A DNA stretch of 64,000 nt, from contig NZ_FNNC01000002.1 in the NCBI RefSeq assembly GCF_900106595.1, positions 248,001 to 312,000 on the forward strand, read 5' to 3'. The stretch is from Marinococcus luteus. Lineage in GTDB: Bacteria > Bacillota > Bacilli > Bacillales > Marinococcaceae. The notes beneath the pieces were generated by a model, which made no database searches, was not told the origin of the DNA, and saw only the letters and a list, made by a program, of their open reading frames with translations. Position numbers and translations under genes: made by a program. Positions 19,512-27,527 of this stretch are shown here, piece by piece; the first letter of the stretch is position 1, and each line of letters begins with the position of its first letter.

Positions 19512-20270
19512 TTACATTCGTTTAAAAAAAGTGCGTTTCTTGTGCAGGGGCTCGGGCGGGTCGACAAACGCCGGCGAACCGACCAGCAGACGCTTGGTAT
19601 TTTCCTGCAGCTCCCGGGCCTTTTTCAGGCCGAGGACTGCAGCGGTCTGCTCGTAGGCAGGCTTTAAACGGAAAGGCACGCTGTCTGCCTGCGAAGCGAT
19701 AAAATGAGCCAGGTTTTTCCGTAAGAGTTTCAGGGCGAACCGCTGCTTTTTGCGGCCGTGCTGCCCGGCAACTGCCTCCGCACTCACCTGCGAAAGTGCC
19801 CCGTGGGAAACAAAATAATACAACGGATCGTCTGTTTCGGCAGACCCGTAAAGCCGTTCCGGATGCGTCATGATTGGAATATAGCCTTCGAGCTGCATGG
19901 AGTAAAACAGCGTTTTAATCTGTGCGAAGGTATCACCGGTCTGCATTTCCACGAGTACGTAATTGGTGTCTTCAAGCGGCAGCAGCTGCCCGGATAAAAG
20001 GTCACCTGTCACCTCCTTATGCAGCGTAATTTCATGTCCGCTTTTTACATGCAGCGGAATGCTTTCGGCCCGGAGCTGCATATTAAAGTCAAGCACGGCT
20101 TGTTTGACGGTCAGGCCGTCGTTTTCATAGACGCCGGGCCGGTAATGCGGCGTGGCAAAAACCGTCTGGATATTGTTTGCGACTGCTTCTTTCGCGATGG
20201 CAATGCTTTCGTTTACCGCCTCCGGCCCGTGATCAAGCCCCGGCAGAATGTGTGTGTGTATGTCGATCAT
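19512..20270 (-). CDS. CpsB/YwqE-family PHP phosphatase with altered third metal site
   Basis: 252 residues, family length. The PHP tyrosine phosphatases dephosphorylate the BY-kinase of exopolysaccharide systems and use up to three metals. Present are His5 and His7 (MIDIHTHILPG), Asp13, His42 (ATPHYR), the GHEIT glutamate, VLVEMQ glutamate and THPERL with His and Arg. The last ligand pair, SDAH in the canonical protein, reads SQAD here, so Asp becomes Gln and His becomes Asp. Activity may be reduced or changed. The C-terminal KKRTFFKRM tail is as in relatives. It lies between manC and the pseudo-GDP-fucose-synthase gene. Confidence 0.85.
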   Translation of the reverse strand: MIDIHTHILPGLDHGPEAVNESIAIAKEAVANNIQTVFATPHYRPGVYENDGLTVKQAVLDFNMQLRAESIPLHVKSGHEITLHKEVTGDLLSGQLLPLEDTNYVLVEMQTGDTFAQIKTLFYSMQLEGYIPIMTHPERLYGSAETDDPLYYFVSHGALSQVSAEAVAGQHGRKKQRFALKLLRKNLAHFIASQADSVPFRLKPAYEQTAAVLGLKKARELQENTKRLLVGSPAFVDPPEPLHKKRTFFKRM

Positions 20271-20321
20271 CCGGCGTTCCCCCAGGTTGTTGTTTCGAGT
20301 CGTTCCTTGCGGGGATCGCCT

Positions 20322-21245
20322 TTACGCCCGGCCGGCGCGGTCCCTCTCGGTTCCCCATTGGTACAGGGCCTGCAGCCCTTTGGCAATTGACACTTCCGGG
20401 TACCAGCCGTACCGGTTGATTTTCGACGTATCGAGCGTTTTTCTCCGCAGGCCTCCGGAGCCGGAACCTGTGAAAAATACGGCGCCTCTGTAGCCGGTAA
20501 TCCGCTTGATCAGCATGACGAGCTCCTTCGCGCTGACCTCCCGCTCGGTACCGATATTGACCGGCCCCTTTTCGTTGTAGTGATTCATCACAAACACGCA
20601 TCCGGACGCCAGATCTTCGCCGTAGATGAGCTCCTGGAAGGCGGGTTCTTTTTCCGGAATCTCCACCTTCGCCTGCCACTGGTCGCGGGCCTGAATGCAC
20701 CTCTGCATCGCATCGGCCACCATCCCGCTCCGTCTGTTCATATCCTCCACTGCGTACATCCGCGGCGCCACCGAGATGTGAAAATTCGTATTGGACGCCC
20801 GGTTGTAGGCCCGGCAGAGAGCGATGCCCTCCCGGGTCACCTGCGTCTGTTCCGCGTATACCTCGTCGATGATGCCCCGCTGCAGAAATGTCTCCTTCAG
20901 CGGCTGCGGGGTGTATTTGGGATACACATGAATATCGCCGAGATACAGCAGCTTTTTCACGTTGTAGCGGGCGGAGGCTTCGAGCACATTTGCCTGCTGC
21001 CAGCGCCTCGCCTGCAGCCCCACTGTTGTATTTGATTCCGCGTATTCATAGCCGTCGGTCATGAAAACATATTCAATATTTTCCTCCGCAAAAAATGTAT
21101 TCACTGCCTGAATGCTTTCCATTCCCGTGTCGACGCCGGTGCGCACGACCACGTTTTCGTATCCCTGCTTTAATAGGTAGTGATAAATGGCGCTGCCTGC
21201 CCGCTCCTGATGATTAGTTACGTAAATCTTCGCCTGTTTATCCAA
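20322..21245 (-). CDS. Catalytically degenerate GDP-L-fucose synthase paralogue
   Basis: 307 residues that align end to end with the active GDP-fucose synthase at 16852 (IYVT/IYVAGHR, YNVKKLLYLGDIHVYPKYTPQPLKE, YNRASNTNFHIS, PVNIGTEREVSAKEL). The enzyme's key residues are gone: the dinucleotide motif GHRGLAG reads NHQERAG, the Ser of GSTC is Asp104 (GDIH), the Cys is His106, Tyr130 remains but the Lys of Tyr-x3-Lys is Thr134, and the active-site His aligns with Gly. The frame is intact, with AAAGGAGG before a TTG start, so the protein is probably made and kept for a non-enzymatic role such as ligand sensing or scaffolding. It is immediately downstream of the winged-helix regulator gene. Confidence 0.85.
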   Translation of the reverse strand: MDKQAKIYVTNHQERAGSAIYHYLLKQGYENVVVRTGVDTGMESIQAVNTFFAEENIEYVFMTDGYEYAESNTTVGLQARRWQQANVLEASARYNVKKLLYLGDIHVYPKYTPQPLKETFLQRGIIDEVYAEQTQVTREGIALCRAYNRASNTNFHISVAPRMYAVEDMNRRSGMVADAMQRCIQARDQWQAKVEIPEKEPAFQELIYGEDLASGCVFVMNHYNEKGPVNIGTEREVSAKELVMLIKRITGYRGAVFFTGSGSGGLRRKTLDTSKINRYGWYPEVSIAKGLQALYQWGTERDRAGRA

Positions 21246-21260
21246 CCTGGCGGCCTCCTT

Positions 21261-21761
21261 TTATGATACTTTTTCTTTTTGTCTGCCTACGCTGATCAGC
21301 ACCTGCTCAATATGGTTCAGCATCGAAGTCGTCGCGAATGTCACCGTCGTTCCCTCTCCGAGATAAAACTGCTTGCCCCAGTGCGGAGAGTTTTCCTCCA
21401 CTTCAATCACATATTCCACCGGCGAGCTTCGTTTTGGATCAGGCGTAATATAGATGGTCTTCCACTCGATGCCCTTCAGCTTCTCGTGCAGCTCGTCCCA
21501 GTATAAGTACTGTTTAATGAGCGACTCCATCTGTCTGTGCAGGTAGTAATTTTTATTGATTTTGTAGTAGCGGCGGTTTTTCACCCAGCGGTCGGTAATT
21601 AAATTCATGTCATACAGCCGGCGCAGCTCGAGGCGGATCGCATTTGTTGACTCCTTGCATTCGCGCACGAGTTCACGCAGGTACGTTTCTTCCTCTGTCA
21701 GATAAAACTTCATTACGAGCCGCAGCCTTGTTTTGGATGTTACTAATTGATGCAAAACCAT
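21261..21761 (-). CDS. Winged-helix regulator of polysaccharide loci
   Basis: 166 residues from the ATG at 21761; TTG starts at 21785 or at the third codon are alternatives because the GGGGG box is very close to this ATG. Residues about 3-60 (LHQLVTSKTRLRLVMKFYL, YLRELVREC, STNAIRLELRRLYDMNLITDR, NRRYYKINKNYY) form a winged helix of the type found next to capsular gene clusters in many phyla. The C-terminal hundred residues (EWKTIYITPDP, VEYVIEVEENSPHWGKQFYLGEGTTVTFATTSMLNHIEQVLISVG) are a small conserved domain of unknown role. A frameshifted copy sits at the other end of the cluster (6747-7267). It probably controls the exopolysaccharide operon. Confidence 0.75.
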   Translation of the reverse strand: MVLHQLVTSKTRLRLVMKFYLTEEETYLRELVRECKESTNAIRLELRRLYDMNLITDRWVKNRRYYKINKNYYLHRQMESLIKQYLYWDELHEKLKGIEWKTIYITPDPKRSSPVEYVIEVEENSPHWGKQFYLGEGTTVTFATTSMLNHIEQVLISVGRQKEKVS

Positions 21762-21812
21762 CTCCCCCTTCAGTCCCCTCGTCAATACAGATTGTGTGTT
21801 TCGCCGGTACTG

Positions 21813-22547
21813 TTACAGCGTTAGTGCCGGCGGTGTAACCCTTCCCCCTTCCAGCAGCAGATGCGTATTTTTCTGCATCCGCTCCCATTCATCCAGCCGG
21901 TTCATCCTGATAAATTGCTGGGGCATTTGATCCAGGCAGAACGGCTGGTCATGTGCACTGCAGGCGTTCGATGCCACAAAATGCACGAGCCGCTTTTTCA
22001 GAAAATACTTGGCCCAGCGCCTGTCGCTTCTTCCGTCGCGGCCAAGAAGCGCTCCGGCACTGATCTGCACGGCTGCTCCTTCATTCACGAGCGTCTCGAT
22101 CCCCCCATGCCTTTTCTGAAACATCTGCAGCCGCTCCGGCGATGAAAGAATGGGAATGAAACCGTGATTGTACAGTTTTTTGAGCATCTGCCGGACGTAT
22201 AAAAAGCTGTGGGTCTCATTCATATGAACGAGTACATAATTGGTATGCTCCAGCGGAAGTACCCGCTTTTTTACCAAATCGGTTTCCATTCCGTCGTACA
22301 GGGTGATTTCCTGTCCAGAGCGGACGCGGACCGGAATCCGGACTTTCAGGAGCTGAAAATTCAGAAATTTCACCGCCTCTGTCACGAAAACGGCCCCAAA
22401 ATCATACGACGGATACCGGTATCCCGGCGTTGCGTAAATAATGCTGACACCGGCCGCCGCTGCCTGCTTCGCCATCTCCAGGCTTTCTTTCATCGTTTTT
22501 GGTCCGTGATCAAAGCCGGGGAGGATATGGGCATGCATCTCAATCAT
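21813..22547 (-). CDS. Degenerate CpsB/YwqE-like PHP protein (pseudophosphatase)
   Basis: 244 residues, collinear with the phosphatases at 19512 and 47005. His5, His7 and Asp13 remain (MIEMHAHILPGFDHG), but the other ligands have been replaced: position 42 of ATPHH is Gly (ATPGYR), the catalytic-site Glu of VEF is His (VLVHMN), the His of HPER is Ser (SSPERL), and SDAH reads SNAC. The fold and hydrophobic pattern are kept. It is first in the leftward operon, with an AAGAGGTG box before the ATG, divergent from the two-component genes. Likely a binding or regulatory protein rather than a phosphatase; this is inference from residue loss. Confidence 0.8.
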   Translation of the reverse strand: MIEMHAHILPGFDHGPKTMKESLEMAKQAAAAGVSIIYATPGYRYPSYDFGAVFVTEAVKFLNFQLLKVRIPVRVRSGQEITLYDGMETDLVKKRVLPLEHTNYVLVHMNETHSFLYVRQMLKKLYNHGFIPILSSPERLQMFQKRHGGIETLVNEGAAVQISAGALLGRDGRSDRRWAKYFLKKRLVHFVASNACSAHDQPFCLDQMPQQFIRMNRLDEWERMQKNTHLLLEGGRVTPPALTL

Positions 22548-22630
22548 GTACTCACCTCTTTCATTTCGAGTAAGTCAAATGGCCTACGTGATATTTTTTA
22601 GAATATTTTGCCTGTTGCCGTTTCTTTTAT

Positions 22631-22698
22631 ATTAATAGTCCAGTATAATTATTAATAGTAATTACCTAGTCATTAATAATCACACAAATGTTAATAGT
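22631..22698. repeat. Four spaced ATTAATAGT-like repeats in the divergent promoter region
   Basis: ATTAATAGT occurs at 22631 and 22651, ATTAATAAT at 22672 and GTTAATAGT at 22690, in direct orientation and 18-21 bases apart, about two helical turns. They lie between the exopolysaccharide operon and the histidine-kinase gene, and overlap possible -10 sequences (TATACT on the minus strand). Candidate operator array for the response regulator or the winged-helix protein. Confidence 0.5.
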
Positions 22699-22765
22699 CA
22701 TATGACCTTTTCTAGGAAGATGGGACCCCGCACGGGATTGCCCCGGCGAAAGGGAGTGGACCTGA

Positions 22766-23938
22766 ATGAACCGCCGCCAGCGAATCTTCATGTATACAAT
22801 CCAATTCATAGCCATCATCGCAGCCGGACTGTTCGTGTACATGGAGTCGCCGGACGAGCGGTGGCTTGCCGCAGGCCTCTGCTGGGTATTTGGTATTATC
22901 CAGGTGACCCGGCTCGTGCTTCTATCCATACCGCTTGCCCGTTTTTCCTCTGTAATGGTCATCAGCCTTCAGTTCATCATTGCCTGGGTGGTCCAGGCAA
23001 TTGCCGGAGGATTTGTGCCCCAGACGCTCTTTTTCGTCTTAATTGCCGAGCTCGGGTACAGGGCGCCTAGGCGCTTCAGCTTTCCGTTTATGCTTCTTTG
23101 TTTCGGAGGATTTGCAAGTGCCACGGCATTTCACGAAGGATTTCCGGCTCCTGCCGCTCTCACCTTTGTCCTGCCCCGCTTTATCGAATATGTGCTGTTC
23201 TGGGGATTCAGCTATCTGGCCCAACGCTCCACCCTGCAGCGCAATGAACTGCAGCGGGCCTACGACCGGCTCCGGCTGTACCACCGGGAAATGGAGGATA
23301 AATCCATCATGCAGGAGCGGCTGAAGCTCTCCCGCGACATTCATGACAGCGCCGGCCATTATTTAACCACCTCCATGATGGCGCTCGAAACAGCCAAACG
23401 GCTGCTTGAAAAAGGAGAAGTCGAAAAAGCCCGCGCCCAGCTTCAGACGTCCAAGCACCAGGTGCAGGAAACCATGAAAGAAATACGGAAAACGGCGCAC
23501 TCCATGGCACATACCGACGGCTTCATCGACCTGTCGGCCGCGCTTGAGACACTTCTCGTCTCCACCCGCGACACCTCGGATGTGCGGATCGAGTGGCAGT
23601 TTGACGAGCCGCTGCCCCCGCTCCGGGCGGAGCAGGAAATGCTGTTGTACCGGATGCTCCAGGAGGGGCTTACCAACGGCCTCCGTCACGGTGGGTGCAC
23701 GTTTTTTTCCTATACACTGTCCACCCAGGTACCAGGCCAGCTGATTGCCCGGCTCGAGGATAACGGCCGGACCGTCACGAAGAACGTCAGCTACGGATTC
23801 GGCCTGCGCGGGCTCTCCGCCCGGGCCGAGGAGCTTGGCGGCCTGCTCCGTTTCGAAGCACTTGCGGAAGACCGAAACGGCATGGCGCTCGAGCTGCGCC
23901 TGCCGGTGAAGGACCGGAGCCCTTACACCCCGTCATAA
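22766..23938 (+). CDS. Sensor histidine kinase, NarL/DesK group (HisKA_3)
   Basis: 390 residues. The N-terminus holds about five or six hydrophobic segments (to about residue 155) with little extracellular sequence, so it may sense a membrane or intramembrane cue. A coiled segment then leads to the phosphoacceptor motif LSRDIHDSAGHYLTTSMM, the dimerisation helices (VEKARAQLQTSKHQVQETMKEIRKTAHSM) and the ATPase domain with N-box EGLTNGLRHG and G-box YGFGLRGLSARAEELGG. The partner regulator follows 61 bases downstream. It is divergent from the exopolysaccharide operon and probably regulates it. Confidence 0.92.
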   Translation: MNRRQRIFMYTIQFIAIIAAGLFVYMESPDERWLAAGLCWVFGIIQVTRLVLLSIPLARFSSVMVISLQFIIAWVVQAIAGGFVPQTLFFVLIAELGYRAPRRFSFPFMLLCFGGFASATAFHEGFPAPAALTFVLPRFIEYVLFWGFSYLAQRSTLQRNELQRAYDRLRLYHREMEDKSIMQERLKLSRDIHDSAGHYLTTSMMALETAKRLLEKGEVEKARAQLQTSKHQVQETMKEIRKTAHSMAHTDGFIDLSAALETLLVSTRDTSDVRIEWQFDEPLPPLRAEQEMLLYRMLQEGLTNGLRHGGCTFFSYTLSTQVPGQLIARLEDNGRTVTKNVSYGFGLRGLSARAEELGGLLRFEALAEDRNGMALELRLPVKDRSPYTPS

Positions 23939-23999
23939 TAAGGAACTGACTATTTATACGTGTAAATCTCAGCATAAGTATAAGAAGGAGGATCTGCAG

Positions 24000-24671
24000 A
24001 TGGATACCGTTCGGATAGGGATTGTCGATGATCATGCCATTGTCCGGGACGGACTGGCGATGATCATGGAGCTTGAGGAGGATTTGGAAGTGGTCGGCAT
24101 TGCGAGAAACGGGGCGGAAGCAGAAATGATGCTTACGAACGAGCTTCCGGACGTGGTGATGCTTGATGTGTACTTAGAAGGCAATAACGGCATTGAGTGG
24201 CTGCCGGACTTTCAGCTGACATCGCCGCAGACGAAGTTTATTATGCTCAGCTCCTATGTGGACGCTGAAAACGTCATCCAGGCGCTTGCGAACGGCGCGA
24301 AGGGGTTTCTCCTGAAGGACTGGGAAAGCGATGAGCTCGTCCGCTGCGTGCGCCAGGTGGCTCACGGCCAGATGGTGCTTCCGACATCGGTATCGGAGAC
24401 GCTGAGCGACCAGCTCGCCGCCCGCAACCGCACGGACGGTGCCCCGCATTTTCAGGAAACCGAGGACACGACCGGGCTTTCCCTGCAGGACCGGCGGATT
24501 ATGGACCTGCTGCTCGCCGGCTACTCCAACCAGGAAATCGCAGATACGCTGTTTTTAACGCTCGGCACCGTCAAAAATTACCTGACCGCCATCTACCGGA
24601 AAATCGGCGTCCGCAACCGCCGCGAAGCAATTGCCTATTTCCAGCGGCGGCACAAAGAAACCGGCTCCTGA
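24000..24671 (+). CDS. Response regulator, NarL/FixJ family
   Basis: 223 residues. The receiver domain has acidic residues DDH near position 11, the phosphoacceptor Asp in VVMLDVYLEG (about 55), MLSSY and KGFLLKDWESDEL. The C-terminal LuxR-type helix-turn-helix reads RIMDLLLAGYSNQEIADTL, then LGTVKNYLTAIYRKIGVRNRREAI. AAGGAGG precedes the ATG. It forms a pair with the histidine kinase directly upstream and ends in a shared terminator with the convergent kinase gene. Confidence 0.95.
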   Translation: MDTVRIGIVDDHAIVRDGLAMIMELEEDLEVVGIARNGAEAEMMLTNELPDVVMLDVYLEGNNGIEWLPDFQLTSPQTKFIMLSSYVDAENVIQALANGAKGFLLKDWESDELVRCVRQVAHGQMVLPTSVSETLSDQLAARNRTDGAPHFQETEDTTGLSLQDRRIMDLLLAGYSNQEIADTLFLTLGTVKNYLTAIYRKIGVRNRREAIAYFQRRHKETGS

Positions 24672-24687
24672 ATTGCAGGAGCCGGTT
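24659..24687. terminator. Bidirectional terminator
   Basis: A 12-base perfect stem AACCGGCTCCTG / CAGGAGCCGGTT with a 5-base loop overlaps the last codons of the response regulator. T-rich sequence follows on the plus strand. It separates the regulator from the convergent BY-kinase gene. Confidence 0.85.
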
Positions 24688-24695
24688 CGTTTTGT

Positions 24696-25388
24696 TTATC
24701 CATAATAGTAGTAATAGCTTTGATCCATGCCTTTTTTCTGGTTCAGAATACAGCCGAGGATCGGCACACCGCTCACTTCCAACAGTTCCTTGGCCTTTCG
24801 GGCGGCATCGTTTTCAGTGGATCCGGCTTTAACGACGAGAATGCTTCCGTCACAGTGGCGGGAAATAACCTGAACATCTGTCACCGCCAAAACCGGAGGC
24901 GCGTCAAACAAAATCACGTCGTATTGCTCGCGGGCGAGCTCCACCAGGTGCGCCATCGAACGGCTCCCGAGTATTTCAGACGGGTTCGGCGGAATCGGGC
25001 CGCTCGGCAGAATATCGAGATTCGGCACTTCCGTTTCCTGGACGTACGACGCGTATTCTCCATGATTTGTTAAAGCATTAATCATTCCGTGGGTGTTCAT
25101 GCGGCGGAATGTGTAGTGCACGGTCGGCTTACGCAGGTCGGCATCGATAAGAAGCACTTTCTTTTCCTGCTGGGCCATCGTTACCGCCAGATTCGCCACC
25201 GTAGTGGATTTCCCCTCTCCCGGGCCTGCCGAGGTAACAACTATTGCCTGCATTTCTTTATCCACCGAGGAATATTGAATATTAGTACGAATCGTGCGGT
25301 ATTGCTCGGAAACCGGTGATTTACTGTTCAGCCAGGTAATGAGTTTCCGCTGATTCGTGTTCGTCTCTTGCTTCTTTTTTCGTGCCAA
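24696..25388 (-). CDS. BY-kinase, cytoplasmic ATPase part (CpsD/YwqD/EpsB family)
   Basis: 230 residues from a TTG at 25388, chosen because AAAAGGAG lies eight bases before it; an ATG ten codons upstream has no ribosome site. Walker A SAGPGEGKSTT (53-63), Walker A' VLLIDADLRKP (78-88) and Walker B VILFDAPP identify a bacterial tyrosine autokinase. The tail QSYYYYYG is the tyrosine cluster that is autophosphorylated. It controls chain length and export together with a Wzz adaptor, which here is fused to Wzy at 9906, and is reset by CpsB phosphatases, of which this window has several. It is monocistronic. Confidence 0.95.
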   Translation of the reverse strand: MARKKKQETNTNQRKLITWLNSKSPVSEQYRTIRTNIQYSSVDKEMQAIVVTSAGPGEGKSTTVANLAVTMAQQEKKVLLIDADLRKPTVHYTFRRMNTHGMINALTNHGEYASYVQETEVPNLDILPSGPIPPNPSEILGSRSMAHLVELAREQYDVILFDAPPVLAVTDVQVISRHCDGSILVVKAGSTENDAARKAKELLEVSGVPILGCILNQKKGMDQSYYYYYG

Positions 25389-25513
25389 ACGCACACACTC
25401 CTTTTGATTTCTGTCCATTGCTCATTATATCGGCCGGGTGCTTCATTCATTATAGGCGTAGTATAGCATATTCAAACAGGCTCCGGCCCTTTTTCCCAAA
25501 AAGTAGGACCTTT

Positions 25514-26308
25514 TTATGACCCGTTTTCCGTCCAATGCTGCCAGATGCCGTCCGTCCAGGCGGTATGCCCCTGTTCGGTCGGCACCGGCGTATCTTCGCC
25601 GACGTAGTCAGTCAGTTCTTCATCATCCACTGCCGGCCAGGCACTCCAGTGGTTCAGGTAGGTGACCCCGGCCTCATCGGCATAGCCCTCCACGGCGTCG
25701 AGCTGTTCTAAGTAATACTGCGCTTCGTACCACGGCTGCGGCGCACTAATATAATACGCACTGTCGTTTTCCTGCACCGCTTCCGTAATTTCACGGGTGG
25801 CATAGATGGTATCGTCGCTGCTGACCGTTCCGTTATCACTCACCGCAAACGGCACAAAGATAAACAAATCGGCCCCGGCTCCGGCCATTTCCTCCGGCCC
25901 GCCATCGTTCAGCACTTCAAGTGACGTGCTGTCATCATATGTAATCGTTTCTACTTCCGTGCTAATTCCGTCCCAGTTCTCCTCTATCCGATCGGCCAGC
26001 TGCTGGGGAAAGCTGTTGTCGCCTTCTGAGGTCACCGCATCGGATCCGGCCACAACAAGCCGCAGTGGTTCCCCGGATTGCTCAGCTTCTTCAAGCTGAT
26101 TCTGCAGGCCGGCATTGAGCCCTTCAGCATTGATGCCGCTCTCCGATCCACCGCCCCTGGAAGAATCATCACTGCCGCCGTTCTGCTGCCCGCTGCCACT
26201 GGCTGCTCCCCCGGCATTGTCGATGCGGTCCTGATAGTACAGCCATCCTACAATCAGTACCACAGCCGTGATCAGGACGAGAATAAATAACCCAATTGAT
26301 CGTTTCAT
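25514..26308 (-). CDS. Exported SGNH-like protein
   Basis: 264 residues: an N-terminal membrane anchor (IGLFILVLITAVVLIVGWLYY), a Gly/Ser/Asp-rich linker (about 33-60) and an extracytoplasmic domain. The domain follows the SGNH/GDSL-hydrolase layout: a strand and turn LRLVVAGSDAVTSEG where block I sits, ADLFIFVPFAVSDNG, SAYYISAPQPWYE and a C-terminal PTEQGHTAWTDGIWQHW resembling the block V Asp/His region. Block I reads GSDA rather than GDS, so the usual serine nucleophile is shifted or absent. Such proteins occur in exopolysaccharide loci as acyl-esterases or acyltransferase partners. The function is uncertain. Confidence 0.55.
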   Translation of the reverse strand: MKRSIGLFILVLITAVVLIVGWLYYQDRIDNAGGAASGSGQQNGGSDDSSRGGGSESGINAEGLNAGLQNQLEEAEQSGEPLRLVVAGSDAVTSEGDNSFPQQLADRIEENWDGISTEVETITYDDSTSLEVLNDGGPEEMAGAGADLFIFVPFAVSDNGTVSSDDTIYATREITEAVQENDSAYYISAPQPWYEAQYYLEQLDAVEGYADEAGVTYLNHWSAWPAVDDEELTDYVGEDTPVPTEQGHTAWTDGIWQHWTENGS

Positions 26309-26392
26309 GAGATCTCCCCCTGCTCATTATTCCATTCTTAAGTATCACGAAAATCTTTCAGATTGTAAAGACGAAATCCGAAAATTCCCATT

Positions 26393-26430
26393 AAAAAGAA
26401 CTGGTTCCGACCCGTTTTCCAGTTCTTTTT
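26393..26430 (-). terminator. Rho-independent terminator after the sulfotransferase gene
   Basis: AGAACTGG / CCAGTTCT stem with T-runs on both sides; it serves the minus-strand sulfotransferase gene. Confidence 0.75.
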
Positions 26431-26441
26431 TGCTCCTCTGT

Positions 26442-27275
26442 TCAGCTCCATTTGTTTGTGTCTACGCCGTATTGCCGCTTCAGCTGTTCGTTCATCGGAC
26501 GGAAATGCTCCTGCAGATAAATCCGGTCTTCCTCGCTCATTTTCTCTACCGGCTCTTTGCTTACAATGAACGTTTTCTTCAGCCGCTCCCGCAGTCTCTG
26601 CGGTATCCATTTGACATTGATGAAGCGGTATTTACGGAGAAGTCCATTCAATTTGGCTCCGAACCCGGTCGTATTGTAGCTTTTATTCATGTATACGTCC
26701 GTACTCATCTCAACATCGCTATCGAGTCCCAGAAACTCGAGGCACTCCCGGGCAGCCGCTTCCGGTTCTTCTTTCAGGTCTTCAAACAACAAGAGAAGCA
26801 GCGATTCCCTTGGAAACACCTCCAGCCAGCGGCTGATCTGTTTGTAGTAATCACTCGTAAAAATATGATGAAACTCCTTGTTGCGAATCAGGGCGCTGAA
26901 GCTCTGGGTTGTTCTGCCGTAACGTTTGCTGTGCAGGTACCCGGAATACGTCCGCTCCACCGGATCCCGCATAATATAGATCAGCTTTGCGTCCGGATTC
27001 AGCTCATACAGCCGCTCCGGTATGCTTTTATCCTCATATTCATACTTGGGGCTTGCAAGCGTATACGACGTCGAAGCGTCGAGCAGCACCTCTGCCTCCG
27101 GATCGATAAACCGCTCCTTATACCACTCCAGCCCCCGGCTGTATTGATTGGACAAATAATCCGGCTCTTTCGGTTCTGCAAGACTGAGGTCCGGATGCTG
27201 GCCGAGCAGATTCGCGAGTGTCGTCGTTCCTGCCTTCTGCGCACCAATTAAAAATGCGGATGGAGGAAATCCCAT
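26442..27275 (-). CDS. PAPS-dependent sulfotransferase
   Basis: 277 residues from the ATG at 27275, preceded by GGGAGG at eight bases; an upstream TTG-type extension lacks one. The 5'-phosphosulfate loop FLIGAQKAGTTTLANLL lies at the N-terminus and the 3'-phosphate motif LIYIMRDPVERTYSGYLHS about a hundred residues on, as in the heparan N-sulfotransferase-like group. LLFEDLKEEPEAAARECLEFLGL is the usual family helix. It would transfer sulfate from PAPS to a sugar, giving PAP, which the CysQ enzyme at 31939 can remove. Sulfated exopolysaccharide is the likely product, an uncommon trait in Bacillaceae. Confidence 0.9.
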   Translation of the reverse strand: MGFPPSAFLIGAQKAGTTTLANLLGQHPDLSLAEPKEPDYLSNQYSRGLEWYKERFIDPEAEVLLDASTSYTLASPKYEYEDKSIPERLYELNPDAKLIYIMRDPVERTYSGYLHSKRYGRTTQSFSALIRNKEFHHIFTSDYYKQISRWLEVFPRESLLLLLFEDLKEEPEAAARECLEFLGLDSDVEMSTDVYMNKSYNTTGFGAKLNGLLRKYRFINVKWIPQRLRERLKKTFIVSKEPVEKMSEEDRIYLQEHFRPMNEQLKRQYGVDTNKWS

Positions 27276-27447
27276 AATGTAAGCCTCCCTGGATGTGTTA
27301 CATAAAGTGAGCATTTCACTTATGCACGCAAATAAATTGTTAGCATTTTCCCCTCATATTATTATACATGCCTTGTTCACCTAACTACAATCGATTACAG
27401 GAAATTCACCTTCAGTCTGGAATCGCAAAACAGCAAGGGAAGGCGGA

Positions 27448-27477
27448 TTGATTTCTCCTTTCCTTTTAGTCTATACT
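27448..27477 (+). promoter_or_regulatory. Candidate sigma-A promoter of the pyruvyl transferase gene
   Basis: TTGATT, an 18-base spacer and TATACT, about 50 bases before the start codon. Confidence 0.55.
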
Positions 27478-27527
27478 TTTAATTTAAGCGGTTAAATCAC
27501 TATTCATCACAGGAGATGAACTTACTT

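Noticed and set aside
26268-27251. A 327-codon open frame antisense to the sulfotransferase gene
   Set aside because: It overlaps a clear sulfotransferase with both PAPS motifs, has no ribosome site, and its translation shows no domain; GC-rich codon use in the real gene explains it.
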